Source of the DNA: Struthio camelus
Lineage: Eukaryota > Chordata > Aves > Struthioniformes > Struthionidae
Assembly: GCF_040807025.1 (NCBI RefSeq)
Contig: NC_090942.1
Span: 43,354,911-43,418,910 of the forward strand
Length of the DNA: 64,000 nucleotides
Direction of reading: 5' to 3'
In this document: piece after piece, positions 52,933-62,168 of the stretch
Position numbering within the stretch: the first letter of the stretch is position 1
Layout: every line of letters begins with the position of its first letter
Notes under the pieces: generated by a model
What the model was told of the DNA's origin: nothing
The model's database searches: none
Seen by the model: the letters and a program-made list of their open reading frames with translations, nothing else
Position numbers and translations under genes: made by a program

Positions 52933-53416
52933 AGGCGGAGCTGGAGGCGCTGCGGCGGCGGGGGGCCGGCGGCGGCGCCAGGAGCTGCTGCTGCTTGTGG
53001 CGGGTGGAGCGGACGGCCAGGACGGCCTGGCGGTTCTTGTACTGCACCATCTGCAGCGTGATCGCCGCGTTCCAGCCCTGCTCCTGCGCGCACCGAAAGT
53101 CGATCTCCTTGCCCTCGGCCATCACCACCGTGAAGTACACGTACTTGCCCTTGCGCTCCACGCAGTCCACCGTCTTCATGTTGGAGAAGTGCAGCTCCTT
53201 GATCTTGGCCGCCGGCTCGGCCGCTGGCGCCGGCGCTGGCGGAGGCTGCTGCTGCTGCTGCTGCTGCTGTGGCGGCGGCGGCTGCTGCTTGGGCGGGATG
53301 AGGAGCAGCCCCTCCTCGGTGAGGATGCAGCGCTTCTTCTTCCAGAGCTGCAGGAGCCCGTCGCTCCTCTTCTCCAGCATGCCCTCCTTCACCGCCTTGC
53401 AGCCGCTCTCCAGCAT
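52931..53416 (-). CDS. PHLDA1: PHLDA1 (TDAG51), PH-like domain family A member 1
   Basis: A 161-residue protein starts at ATG 53416-53414 (A at -3). PHLDA1 is an intracellular PH-domain protein induced by stress and growth-factor signalling and linked to apoptosis control and Akt inhibition. Recognisable blocks are MLESGCKAVKEG, LEKRSDGLLQLWKKKRCILT (residues 14-33), LHFSNMKTVDCVERKGKYVY (75-94), FTVVMAEGKEIDFRC (95-109) and WNAAITLQMVQYKNRQAVLA (115-134). The PH fold spans about residues 7-137. It is split by a Pro/Gln loop at 44-70 with eight Gln encoded by a pure CAG run (plus-strand 53246-53269). After STRHKQQQ the protein ends within about 20 residues in RRRSASSSA. It lacks the long Gln-Pro and Pro-His repeats I remember from mammalian PHLDA1, though the Ser-rich terminus is kept. 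The frame is open far upstream of this ATG. PHLDA2 and PHLDA3 are excluded by the Gln loop and the MLES start. Confidence 0.95.
   Translation of the reverse strand: MLESGCKAVKEGMLEKRSDGLLQLWKKKRCILTEEGLLLIPPKQQPPPPQQQQQQQQPPPAPAPAAEPAAKIKELHFSNMKTVDCVERKGKYVYFTVVMAEGKEIDFRCAQEQGWNAAITLQMVQYKNRQAVLAVRSTRHKQQQLLAPPPAPRRRSASSSA
53246..53269 (-). repeat. PHLDA1: (CAG)8 in PHLDA1, polyglutamine loop
   Basis: Eight uninterrupted CTG triplets on the plus strand read as CAG on the coding strand and give Gln8, flanked by Pro runs. Mammalian PHLDA1 has a longer Gln run at the same place in the PH domain, so the loop tolerates length change. Confidence 0.95.
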
Positions 53417-53893
53417 CCTGCCGGCACGGCCCGGGAGCCTCGGCCCGCCGGGGCTGCCGCTGGGGCTGCCGCTGGCGTCGGGCGGCAGCCGGCACCAGCC
53501 GAGGACCCACCGCCCCGCGCCGGCGCCCAGGCGGAGGGCGGGCAGCGCCCCGGCCCGCAGCGAGCGCAGCGGCTGCCGGCCGGGCCGTGGCGTGGCGCGG
53601 CGCGGCGTGGCGTGGCTGCGCGGCTCCGCCGGGCACTGGCCGCCGCTTTTCCCTCCCCTCGGCTTTTGAGCGCGCCTCGCCCGCCCCAGAGTGACACCCA
53701 GCGGAAAAGGCGGCTCCGCCGGCCGCGGGGAAGCCCGGCGCCGCCGAGCCCGCCCCTGCCCCTGCCCCTGCCCCGGCCCCGGCCCCGGCCCCGGCCCCGG
53801 CCCCGGCCCGCGGGCAGCCGGCCCCGCTCCTCCTCCGCAGGGGGCTGAACGCAAATCAACAGGCGCTACAGCGCCCTTGCTGAGCAGGTCGGC
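53417..53893 (-). other. PHLDA1: In-frame N-terminal extension of PHLDA1, no ATG
   Basis: The PHLDA1 frame stays open for 159 codons above the short-form ATG until a TGA at 53896-53894. It contains EPPFPLGVT (53690-53716) followed by a basic stretch. From memory, human long-form PHLDA1 (401 residues) has the same nine residues near its N terminus, followed by similar basic residues. The segment before MLES (ALR, PGRAGR) also resembles the human long form. There is no in-frame ATG. Near-cognate codons include CTG at 53887-53885 and TTG at 53854-53852, each with G at -3. Initiation at the CTG would give about 318 residues. Either a non-AUG start makes a long form, or the extension is untranslated here. 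Confidence 0.5.
53753..53806 (-). repeat. PHLDA1: Hexanucleotide tract (GGGGCC)6(CAGGGG)3
   Basis: On the plus strand there are three CCCCTG units (53753-53770) followed by six CCCCGG units (53771-53806). On the PHLDA1 sense strand this is a GGGGCC-type repeat running into CAGGGG. In the extended PHLDA1 frame it encodes Gly-Pro dipeptides then Gly-Gln dipeptides. It should form G-quadruplexes in sense RNA. Confidence 0.95.
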
Positions 53894-54170
53894 TCAGGAG
53901 CGAGCTCCCTTAGCCTCACTCAGCCTCTGCCCACGGGAAGGGGGGCTGGGGTGCAGGAGTCAAGGGTCCGTGCTGTGCCCTCCTGCTGCCAGGCCAGAAA
54001 CACCGCTGCCCGTTTTGGGAGCGCGCCGATGGTGAAGCGATCATCACTCCGTTAAACAAAGGAGACAAAGCCTGACAGGCAGCCCGGTACGCCCCAGCTT
54101 CATCCCTTCTCCTTAGCATCGCTCTGGACTCTGCTGGGGAAAGTGACCTCTGTACATAAATATAGTTTTT
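53894..54170 (-). promoter_or_regulatory. PHLDA1: PHLDA1 5' leader and core promoter region
   Basis: This is the region directly upstream of the open PHLDA1 frame. A TATA-like ctatatttatg on the minus strand lies at 54165-54155, which would place initiation near 54125-54135. An AP-1-like TTGACTCC lies near 53962. ATGs at 54119 and 54044 open a short upstream frame that ends at 53916. The transcription start is not known, so both the leader and the promoter calls are inference. Confidence 0.3.
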
Positions 54171-57100
54171 TACTCTTTCCAGCACAAGGAGTAAGGTCTA
54201 AAGGAAGCAAGCATGTAGCTCACTTCCCAAAGGAAAGCCTGGGAGCTCATTATGTGGCAATTGTAAAACTAGACTAGAAAAAGCCCTAGGAAAAATCCAA
54301 ACTGACAAACAGCCAGAACCCTTTTTCTAATTATTCTGCCTTGTTTCCACACATTAGCTTATGGTTTGGATTCGCCCCCATGTTAGTTAGCTTTCGGTGT
54401 AGGCTCTTTGAATTCATCCAAGTAGCCTAAGGTTAACACTGAGCTATTTGTTTTAAAATCCTTTGATGTATTAGATCTAAAACAAAAGCCCACATAGCTA
54501 AATTGACAATGCCAATGTAAACCAAGTGCTGGAAATCTCACATTATGTCTGAGTACTACTTTTTTAAACATTTATTTAAGGTCGCTATTAAAAAAAAAAC
54601 AAAAAAACACCCCCTCACAATAATCTTGGCAGCTAAGCAGCAGGCTATGCTGTAGTATAGGTCAGTGGGAACAAACTAGGAAAAAACCCTCCAGCGCTGA
54701 TGACTGCTTTTTAACTGAGCCCATCTTTGATAACACTAAAACATGTTTCCTCTTACATATCTTAAAAATTATAATCTTTTTCTCTTAAAACTCAAGAATA
54801 ATTTTGATAAAATGGAGAGGTAAACAATTAAGGTAATAAAGGCAATTCATTAACCTTTAGTTTTAACATAACCGGAAGACACTCAAATCAGTAACAAGGG
54901 CAACTTACTAGCCACAAACCGAATTAAAAAGGGTATTAGTATCTTAAAAGACCATTTGTATAACGTCCATTCTCCTTAGAGCTTAACATGTAAGATACAG
55001 TTTGTTATTGCAATAATCCTATGCCTATTTTAACAGAGTATTAGTGTCAGACAGATCTGAATATCATTCATGATTGTCTCAACAGCAGTCCATCCCAATT
55101 TGAATCTAGGTCCCTAGTGCAAATACCTGCATCTTCCACTCCTGAAGCATATTCAAGCAGCCTCACGCATGGCTTGAATGAAATAAGAGAATCTCCTAAC
55201 ATGATGTATTTGGTATGTATTTTGTTACTCTCGATTAAGTAAATGTGTCACCTGGAGACAGACTTAACTTAGGAATTGTCAAACCATAACAAACAATCAT
55301 AAAACTAGTTAAAGTGTTATATATAGCTATAAATATAATTATTTATATATTAATCTATACCAAATTATAACTTAGAATACTGAATTTACACAAGGTGCAG
55401 AACATTGAACTAAAACCACAGATCAACTAACAATTCACTTACACAATTGTGGTTGCTGCTCCATTGCTATAAATGAATAGCCATTTCCTTTTAAATACAC
55501 ACACTAATTGGTAGTACATAAACTGGTTTTAGACTTAAGAGTAGTCTTGCACAGCGTTGTATAGCAGGCATTCAAAAACTGCTTGGCACAACACTGTGCT
55601 AACATTTAGAGACATTAACGCATAATCTAATATATATTTTAATGTGTGCCTTTTTTTTTTGGCTTACTCTCAGTGCTGACAGCAAGTTGTAATTAATCAA
55701 TAAAAACAATGAGAACAGCATGGAAAGCCAATGACTTTCAAATCAAATACATAGAGGAACTGGAGTAAGTTCATTCTGCTTAGGCCTTGCCAGGTATGAA
55801 GTTCTTAGCTGTATTACAATAAGTGTTGAATATCAGCTTTTTAACCCAACTCTAAACACTGATGGACATACTCTGCTAATGTACAGACTCGGCTGTTTAT
55901 TGCTAGTGAAATTCAGCTAAGCGCATGATCAGAAATGAATACTCAAAACATCAATTTAAATTCGTGTTCTGTAAGCAAGCATTAACAACCGTTTAAAATC
56001 GCTACATTTGAACAATACCACCAGATCTTTTCGTTAAAACCTGTGAGACCAGGGTAACATGAAATACGGACAGAGGTGCATGGTAAAAGAACAAGATACT
56101 TGCATCCCACTTCTATTATGCTGAATTTACCTCTAAAGAGTCACAAATTTCATTTTCCTAGACAAAAGTTAGAGATAAACTTAATAAAGTTTAATAAAGT
56201 TAGAAATAAACTTATTGTTCCTTAAATTAGTATTTTGAAAAAACACATTTAACACATTTAAGCATGCTACACGTCCCAGTGGGATTTTACTTAGTTTTTT
56301 TTAAAGTTTGTTTTAAACTACTACAGTTGTATTAAAAGTTATATTTCTGCTACCTTTATGGAAGTTTAAATAAATACTCTGCAGGTCTCACATCTGTTTT
56401 TTGCTAAATCTCTTTTGAAATACCTGGTATACAGATGCCACCTACTGTCAAACATGAATACTACAATTCGAAAGAACACAGAATCTGATCCTTGACAACA
56501 CAGCTAATAGACCTGTTTATTCCTTACTGAATCTTTCCTTTTGTTTACATGCTCCGAGCTGGCATTAGTGACAGGAATGTTTGGTTGTTGGGTACAGTGG
56601 TTTGCTGCATTCTAAGCTCCCTAACTTAAAGGCTCAAGTAGCTGAAATTTTGCATGTGTAGCCCTGACTAAAGAGTAACTGCCGTAAGAGCAACTAAAGT
56701 GCAGTTTTTAAACCTTGGGGCAAGTTAAAAAGTTTTGGGAAGCCATTATTAAAGACAAACATAATTTCACTAGTGTTCTCCTGCTGTTTTTGGTAATAAA
56801 CACAGCTTGAGACAGACCATCAGCTACTATTTCAAAGGGATGCTAATTCTACTGAGTGATAACTCTCAAATATCAGTGTAATTTCTTCCATTACTGAGAA
56901 ATGAGTGGCTGAAACAGAAAAGGGTTAAGAGGGAAACCTAAACAAAGTGTGAGATGGTCACTGCTCGGGAGAAGGCAGAGCCATGCCGAGAGAGACAAGA
57001 AAAACAGTCAAGGGTTGAGAAACACGACAGAAGTGTTGCAGTATGTAATTAAAGCAATTAAACAAGTGGTTACTTCTTAAGAAAGTGTTTCCTTGACCTT

Positions 57101-60100
57101 TACCACCTCCCACTAATTTCACCGGAACTTGCTGCTGATCAAAGACTGAAGCACTGAGCATATAATTTGGGGGACAAACTTTTCCTCTAAATTAAATCCT
57201 TCTCACTGATAACCTGTACACACCCCACAGTAAATCATTCACAAACAGCATGAAAGACTTCCCACAGCTATCAACCACATTGCCCCAAGCCCTAGCATTC
57301 CCTGTGACTCACACCAGTACCAAATGAAGAAACTGTGCGCCATGCATACAATATTGACATTGTAGCTGCTCCAGGCTTCTCCCTCTCCCCCTCCAGAAGA
57401 ATCCCGTATACTTCATAGATTGCCATCTTCCAAAAATATTAAGTACTTGGGAGCCCGCTGTAGAGCAAAGCCAGCCTGTAAGAGGGTTTGAAGGATCTGA
57501 AGTTTCTCAGATTTGATCAGCTAGTGCTCAGTAAAGCAGGTGTAAATTTAGAACACACCAACTCTTCATCCCTCCAGGATGAATATTGAAGCTGGGAGGA
57601 TACCTGCAACGTTTATTTGAGTGTATGAAAGAATAGCTCAGAGTAGCTCCATTCAGGAGCTAAGCCCCCTCCGCAGCTACAGAGGCAACTACTCCTGCCA
57701 ACTCAGCACACCTTAGACACACAAAATCAGTGCGACTAACTCTTCTGCTGCACACAATCCTCATGCATCTATTTTTAGCATACACCAAGCAGATCTGAAT
57801 TTTGAATAGCTTTTCTTTTGCTTGGGGTACGCTGTCTAGTCTGCTTTACTTGTTCTGGTTTTCCCACAAAAGATGAAAGGTGCCAGCCACATGCGGAAGA
57901 CTACATCTGAGCGGAGGTCCACAAGAATTTGAAAGTGATGAGAGAGAAGCCTTGTCCAACATGCCATGGGACAAACTGCCAACTCCTCTTTGACAGAGCT
58001 TACAAAAATGACTTACCATTTTTCATAGATGATTTACTTCCACTTTACGTAATGCTAGAATTAAGTTATTAACTTGACATCCACTTGAAAACTTACAGGG
58101 AACCAGTGCACCTCAAACAGAACCGGGCAGCTACTAGGAAGCAAAATGAAGGTGGCACAAGCAAGGGCTTCTCCAACCTACACAAGAGATCTTGGACAGG
58201 GCTACTGTCCAATTAGGAAAGGGTAGGTCAGCACAGAATGAAAGGGGAAGTGCTGGAGAGCTGAGTCCACCTGCTCAGATTTCCTGTGCCAGGAAATCCT
58301 AATGGCAAGAGCCATTAGATATAGGAATACCTTCATTATCACTTTGTCTCTCCCCCCCCCCCCCCCCCCCCCCCGAGTTCAGCGTTTCGGTTCCTTAAGC
58401 CAGTGAGAATGCCACAGCATATCGCCTCCTCTCCAAACCAATGTAAGGCAGAGAACACTGCTGCACAGAGCCTTTGGGAACTGGAGATCTCTGGTAGATG
58501 CAGAAAAACTGATTAACTGAAAATTTCTATCAATTTCTGAATCCAATCTATAACAGTGGGCCTTAAAACAGAAAGAAGTATAAGTAGCAGCTTGAAGGCA
58601 AAGATGAACACGTTCAATTCCCGAACAGTTTCTGTGCTCTGCTGTGGTTTCTCATTTAACAAAAACATGTAAAAGTTATGATGCCTGCTATCTAGCTTTA
58701 GAAACACCAGTTCTAAGAATCCAGCTAAGAAGCTGCGCTTATGAAGCTAGTTAGTTACAGAAGACATCAGTAACAAGTGTTGATATGTGAAGTGTTGAAA
58801 TAACCCAAGATAACACTTCTAAATTGCACCCAACACCCCTCTTCTCCAGAGCCTAAGACTTAAGAATGCTAAGCTTAAATCTGGTCTATTTTATTTCAGG
58901 ATATCGTTTTAAAATAATGTTTTACATTACTAAAGCTATACCAGACAAGGAAACCATTTAATGCTAATGTAATATATTACAATCTACCTTTGCTGAAAGT
59001 CTACAAGTACCAAGCAGCACTCCTCTCTATCAAGCATAAGCTGTCTGCCCTTCCCCCTCATTTTAAGTCTCAGACAATTCTCCTAGCTCCTCCATCAGCA
59101 ACTCCCGTTTATTCCCCCCCTAAGGCCGTTCCCTTCAATTCAGCAACCAAAACAGGACAGAAAACGACATGTGCTCAGTTCTTTAATTTCAGTGCAGTAT
59201 TGCAATAACTGACTGGGAAGTCCTATTTTCTTTTCACTGACATTTTCCTAGCCTGCAGTTGTAAACAAGTTGTAAACAATTAGTAATTTCTCTATAGTTA
59301 GTATAAATTCAAGAAAGGTGAAAAGAATGAGTCACAATACTCCAATCAATGTTGAAAGTTTAATGTTGCTGCTACATGCTGCCTTTCAGAATTGCTAAAC
59401 AAGGGCGTTAGAGATTACAAAACTATGCTAAGCACCAAAACAGTTCTAACCAATGCCATAAGACTTGGCACCTCAATTTGTATGATTATACCCTTCCTTT
59501 TGCTGCAGTCTGGAGGGCACAAGAACTGATTTAGTACTGGCAATTTGATCTAGATAGATGTTTACCAAAATCTGTAGGCAGATATGGGTTCATGGCTCTG
59601 GATCTTGCAGGCTGCAGGTGAGCTCTGACATCTATCAATTCCCCTCTTCAAATACTATTACATTGAATGGTAGGAAGGTATTAGATGAGAAAGCAATTTA
59701 AGCACAAGCCACATTTCATATGACAGGAACAACAACTTCTGAAATTCCTTGGATGACTTTTGGCAGTGCTCTCTCTTTTGTTAGCAAGAATGAGCTAGAT
59801 CTAAGTAAGGACTTTGGATACTTCTCATGTCCAAAGGTATGACCTCAAAAGCCCCATGTTAGTGATTGCTCAAGCCCATAACATGAGCTTGGTTTCTGCA
59901 TGCCCTGAAGTTCAAGTTTAAACAATCAGTGCTTGGTTCAAACCTAATCCTGGGAAGTGTTCAGAGAAGAGACCAAGTGACACAAACACCTGACAGGGAC
60001 AGCATCTCAAAGGCTAAGCATATTCTGTCAGGATTAATGTCATCACAAGAATACAGTCACATCCACTTTAACACACAGCTATCAAGCAATAGCGATGTTA

Positions 60101-61445
60101 ACCTTTTATTGGTTTATTTTTCTATGCTGTGATCTATAGGTTACCTAAAAAACACCACAGAGCACAGCTTTAATAGTATTGTTAGGTACAGCTATGGATA
60201 ACGAGAGCTCCTTCTCCCAAATCCATAGCTATCTAGAGAGGAGACAGATGGGATCTGACAAGAATTCTAAAATTAAGTAGTGTGGCATTCAAGCCTCTGA
60301 GGAATTAAAAAAAAAAGTTTAGTCAGAGCACAGTAGACCTTCCTCTCAGGACTGAGAATTCAGGAACAGGGTTTAGGATAAGCTTCATTCTGTATTATCT
60401 GCCCTCCAAGCAAGAGACATGTTGGAGACTTCCCCAGCACCATCCTCCTGTGGCCCTTGCCTCCCCCTTGCCCTGCTCTTTTTAATACTTTAACCCTTTA
60501 TGGCTATACTTGATAGTACATCGGGGCAAGGAAAAGAGTAACTACTGCAGGAACAGATCCACGGCTAGCTGGATGCTGCTTTGCTACCCCATGAGGGTCT
60601 TCCCATCCCTCAAAAAGTTAATTGGGTGCTTATTTAAAAATCAGTGCTTCTACAAATTATGTGAAGGATAAGGCCGCACATAGTACAGTAGTAGTCAATT
60701 GACTATGGAAGACTTGAACAGAAGACATCAGTTCAGTTTCCTCAAGCTGAGTGCATTCACATCCACATCTCAACAAAAAAGCACCTTCACTGCTAAGCTA
60801 GAGGCAAGGTTAGTAGGAGAAAGACCTTCTAAGCCCTTATTTTTAAGCTGACAATGAACACCCAAAACAAAAAAAGTTTTGATGAACCACACCATGCAAG
60901 CGTAGCTTAGCAAACAGAACATTTGGGGAGGAGGAAGGAATTCCCCGGGTTTTGGCTCTTCCTCTTTCGATCCTTGATACAGTGAAAAAACAAACCAGAA
61001 CGCAACTAAGTGTCCCAGCCCTCCCTCAGGCTGGGGAGCAGGTCTTGTTCTGGCCATCCTAGCTCTGACCACTCACACACTGGAAATCCAAGGCACCTCT
61101 CTTGCCTCCAGATTCCATACTAATAACCAGATGCCTTAGTCAGGCATGGCAACACCAAAGTCCTTTATCAGATCTAGGCCCCCTTCAAAAAATTTGTCTT
61201 CTCAAAACGGCAGTGTTGACTAACCACTAAAACATGTAGCTTAGGCTCACAACTATCATGTTGCAAAAGGAAAGCACGGATCAAACTTTCCGGATAATTA
61301 AATTGTTTGTTTTTAAAATGCTATATAATTTACTTTTCAGTAACTGTTGATGATTTTTGTTTCTAGTAAAAAGTGAACTGCAGCATGAAAGATATGCCTT
61401 AACAGTTTACACAAGCAGATAAACACATCATAATAAAACAAGACT
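54171..61445. other. Intergenic gap between PHLDA1 and NAP1L1
   Basis: AT-rich sequence with no protein homology. Contents include an imperfect tandem of taaactt/aataaa units at about 56170-56215, a C23 homopolymer at 58352-58374, and an inverted repeat gatttcct/aggaaatc at 58278-58298. Further minus-strand AATAAA motifs (for example near 60106) could serve as distal NAP1L1 poly(A) sites, so part of this gap may be transcribed. Confidence 0.55.
58352..58374. repeat. C23 homopolymer
   Basis: Twenty-three uninterrupted C (G on the minus strand) after a TCTCTC stretch. Pure C/G runs of this length are much rarer in vertebrates than A/T runs. They are also prone to assembly and sequencing length errors. 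Confidence 0.9.
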
Positions 61446-62132
61446 AGCTTCTGAAAATACTAGGTTTTATTCACACCCCAGTGGTAAACAATAACCTTAA
61501 TATGATGACTAGGTTTCTTTTGTAGATCACTATGTCACATAAAATACAAAACCCATAGCATAAACAAGCTGACAGTTATGAATGTTTAATGTGGTCTCAT
61601 TGGAAATTAAACAAATTATACTAGTCTTCTCAAGTAGTCAAATTCAAAATGCATCATCTCCTAGTTAGTACAAGTCACTGCCATTTCTATAACAAAGTAA
61701 TGAAGGCACAGCTAGTGCAAGCAGACTTAAACCCGTTCAGACTACTGGGCTGAAAATACTTTGGTTGGTTCTTCAGGAGAGGATTTTTCTCTAAACAAAT
61801 ATTGGTCTCAGTTAACAGTTCTGATATTCTTCACAGCTGCAGTCTAATAGCTACGTGACAAAGACTTCACAAGAACCAAACTATGTAGCAATGAATTAAC
61901 ATTCATGCTTTAGGGGACTTACTGCATTCTACATATTGGCAGAAAATTATACTGTTAAAATGCTAGGTAGATTGAACCTACATTTTAAACTGGTTCTTAT
62001 TTGTTTGATTTCATTTTTAACAAATTGGTTACTTAATTCTACCAAGATACAAAACATAAGGCTGTAAGTAACTAATAGTTGTGTTTAGGCTATTACAGTG
62101 CAGGTAATCCTCAAGGCCACATACACACTGCT
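61446..62132 (-). other. NAP1L1: NAP1L1 3' UTR (predicted)
   Basis: The region follows the NAP1L1 stop on the minus strand. A canonical AATAAA at 61471-61466 (minus) is followed by T- and GT-rich sequence (61440-61420), as expected for a cleavage site near 61445. A longer transcript ending further left is possible. Confidence 0.5.
61466..61471 (-). terminator. NAP1L1: Candidate NAP1L1 poly(A) signal AATAAA
   Basis: Hexamer AATAAA on the minus strand with a downstream TTTTATTATGATGTGTTT element. It is the first canonical signal I see after the NAP1L1 stop. Confidence 0.5.
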
Positions 62133-62168
62133 TCACTGCTGCTTGCATTCTGCTGGGTTTTGATCCTT
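62133..62168 (-). CDS. NAP1L1: NAP1L1 last coding exon (C terminus, partial gene)
   Basis: On the minus strand the acceptor ttttcttttt-ccttaacag is followed by codons KDQNPAECKQQ and TGA (62135-62133). This is exactly the C terminus of nucleosome assembly protein 1-like 1. NAP1L1 is a histone H2A-H2B chaperone that shuttles between cytoplasm and nucleus, and its end carries a CaaX-type-like CKQQ tail. Only 11 codons are in the window. The acidic exon that should precede it is not seen up to 64000, so the rest of the gene lies to the right. The exon starts in phase 0 at AAG 62168-62166. Gene order and orientation with PHLDA1 match human, supporting orthology over a retrocopy, as does the intact splice acceptor. 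Confidence 0.92.
   Translation of the reverse strand, partial: KDQNPAECKQQ

Larger units (their letters stand above)
52820..53870. promoter_or_regulatory. PHLDA1: CpG island over the PHLDA1 coding exon
   Basis: CpG density and GC content are very high across the whole exon and drop sharply on both sides (AT-rich below about 52800, mixed above about 53900). Islands of this kind mark promoters of inducible genes. The density also explains the long overlapping open frames on both strands, which are not real genes. Confidence 0.85.

Noticed and set aside
52923-53636. 237-codon minus-strand frame overlapping PHLDA1
   Set aside because: An alternative frame of the same exon, and the translation is low-complexity Ala/Gly/Arg. 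The PH-domain frame is clearly the real one.
52997-53848. 283-codon plus-strand open frame opposite PHLDA1
   Set aside because: A composition shadow of the GC-rich antisense coding exon, with no recognisable protein.
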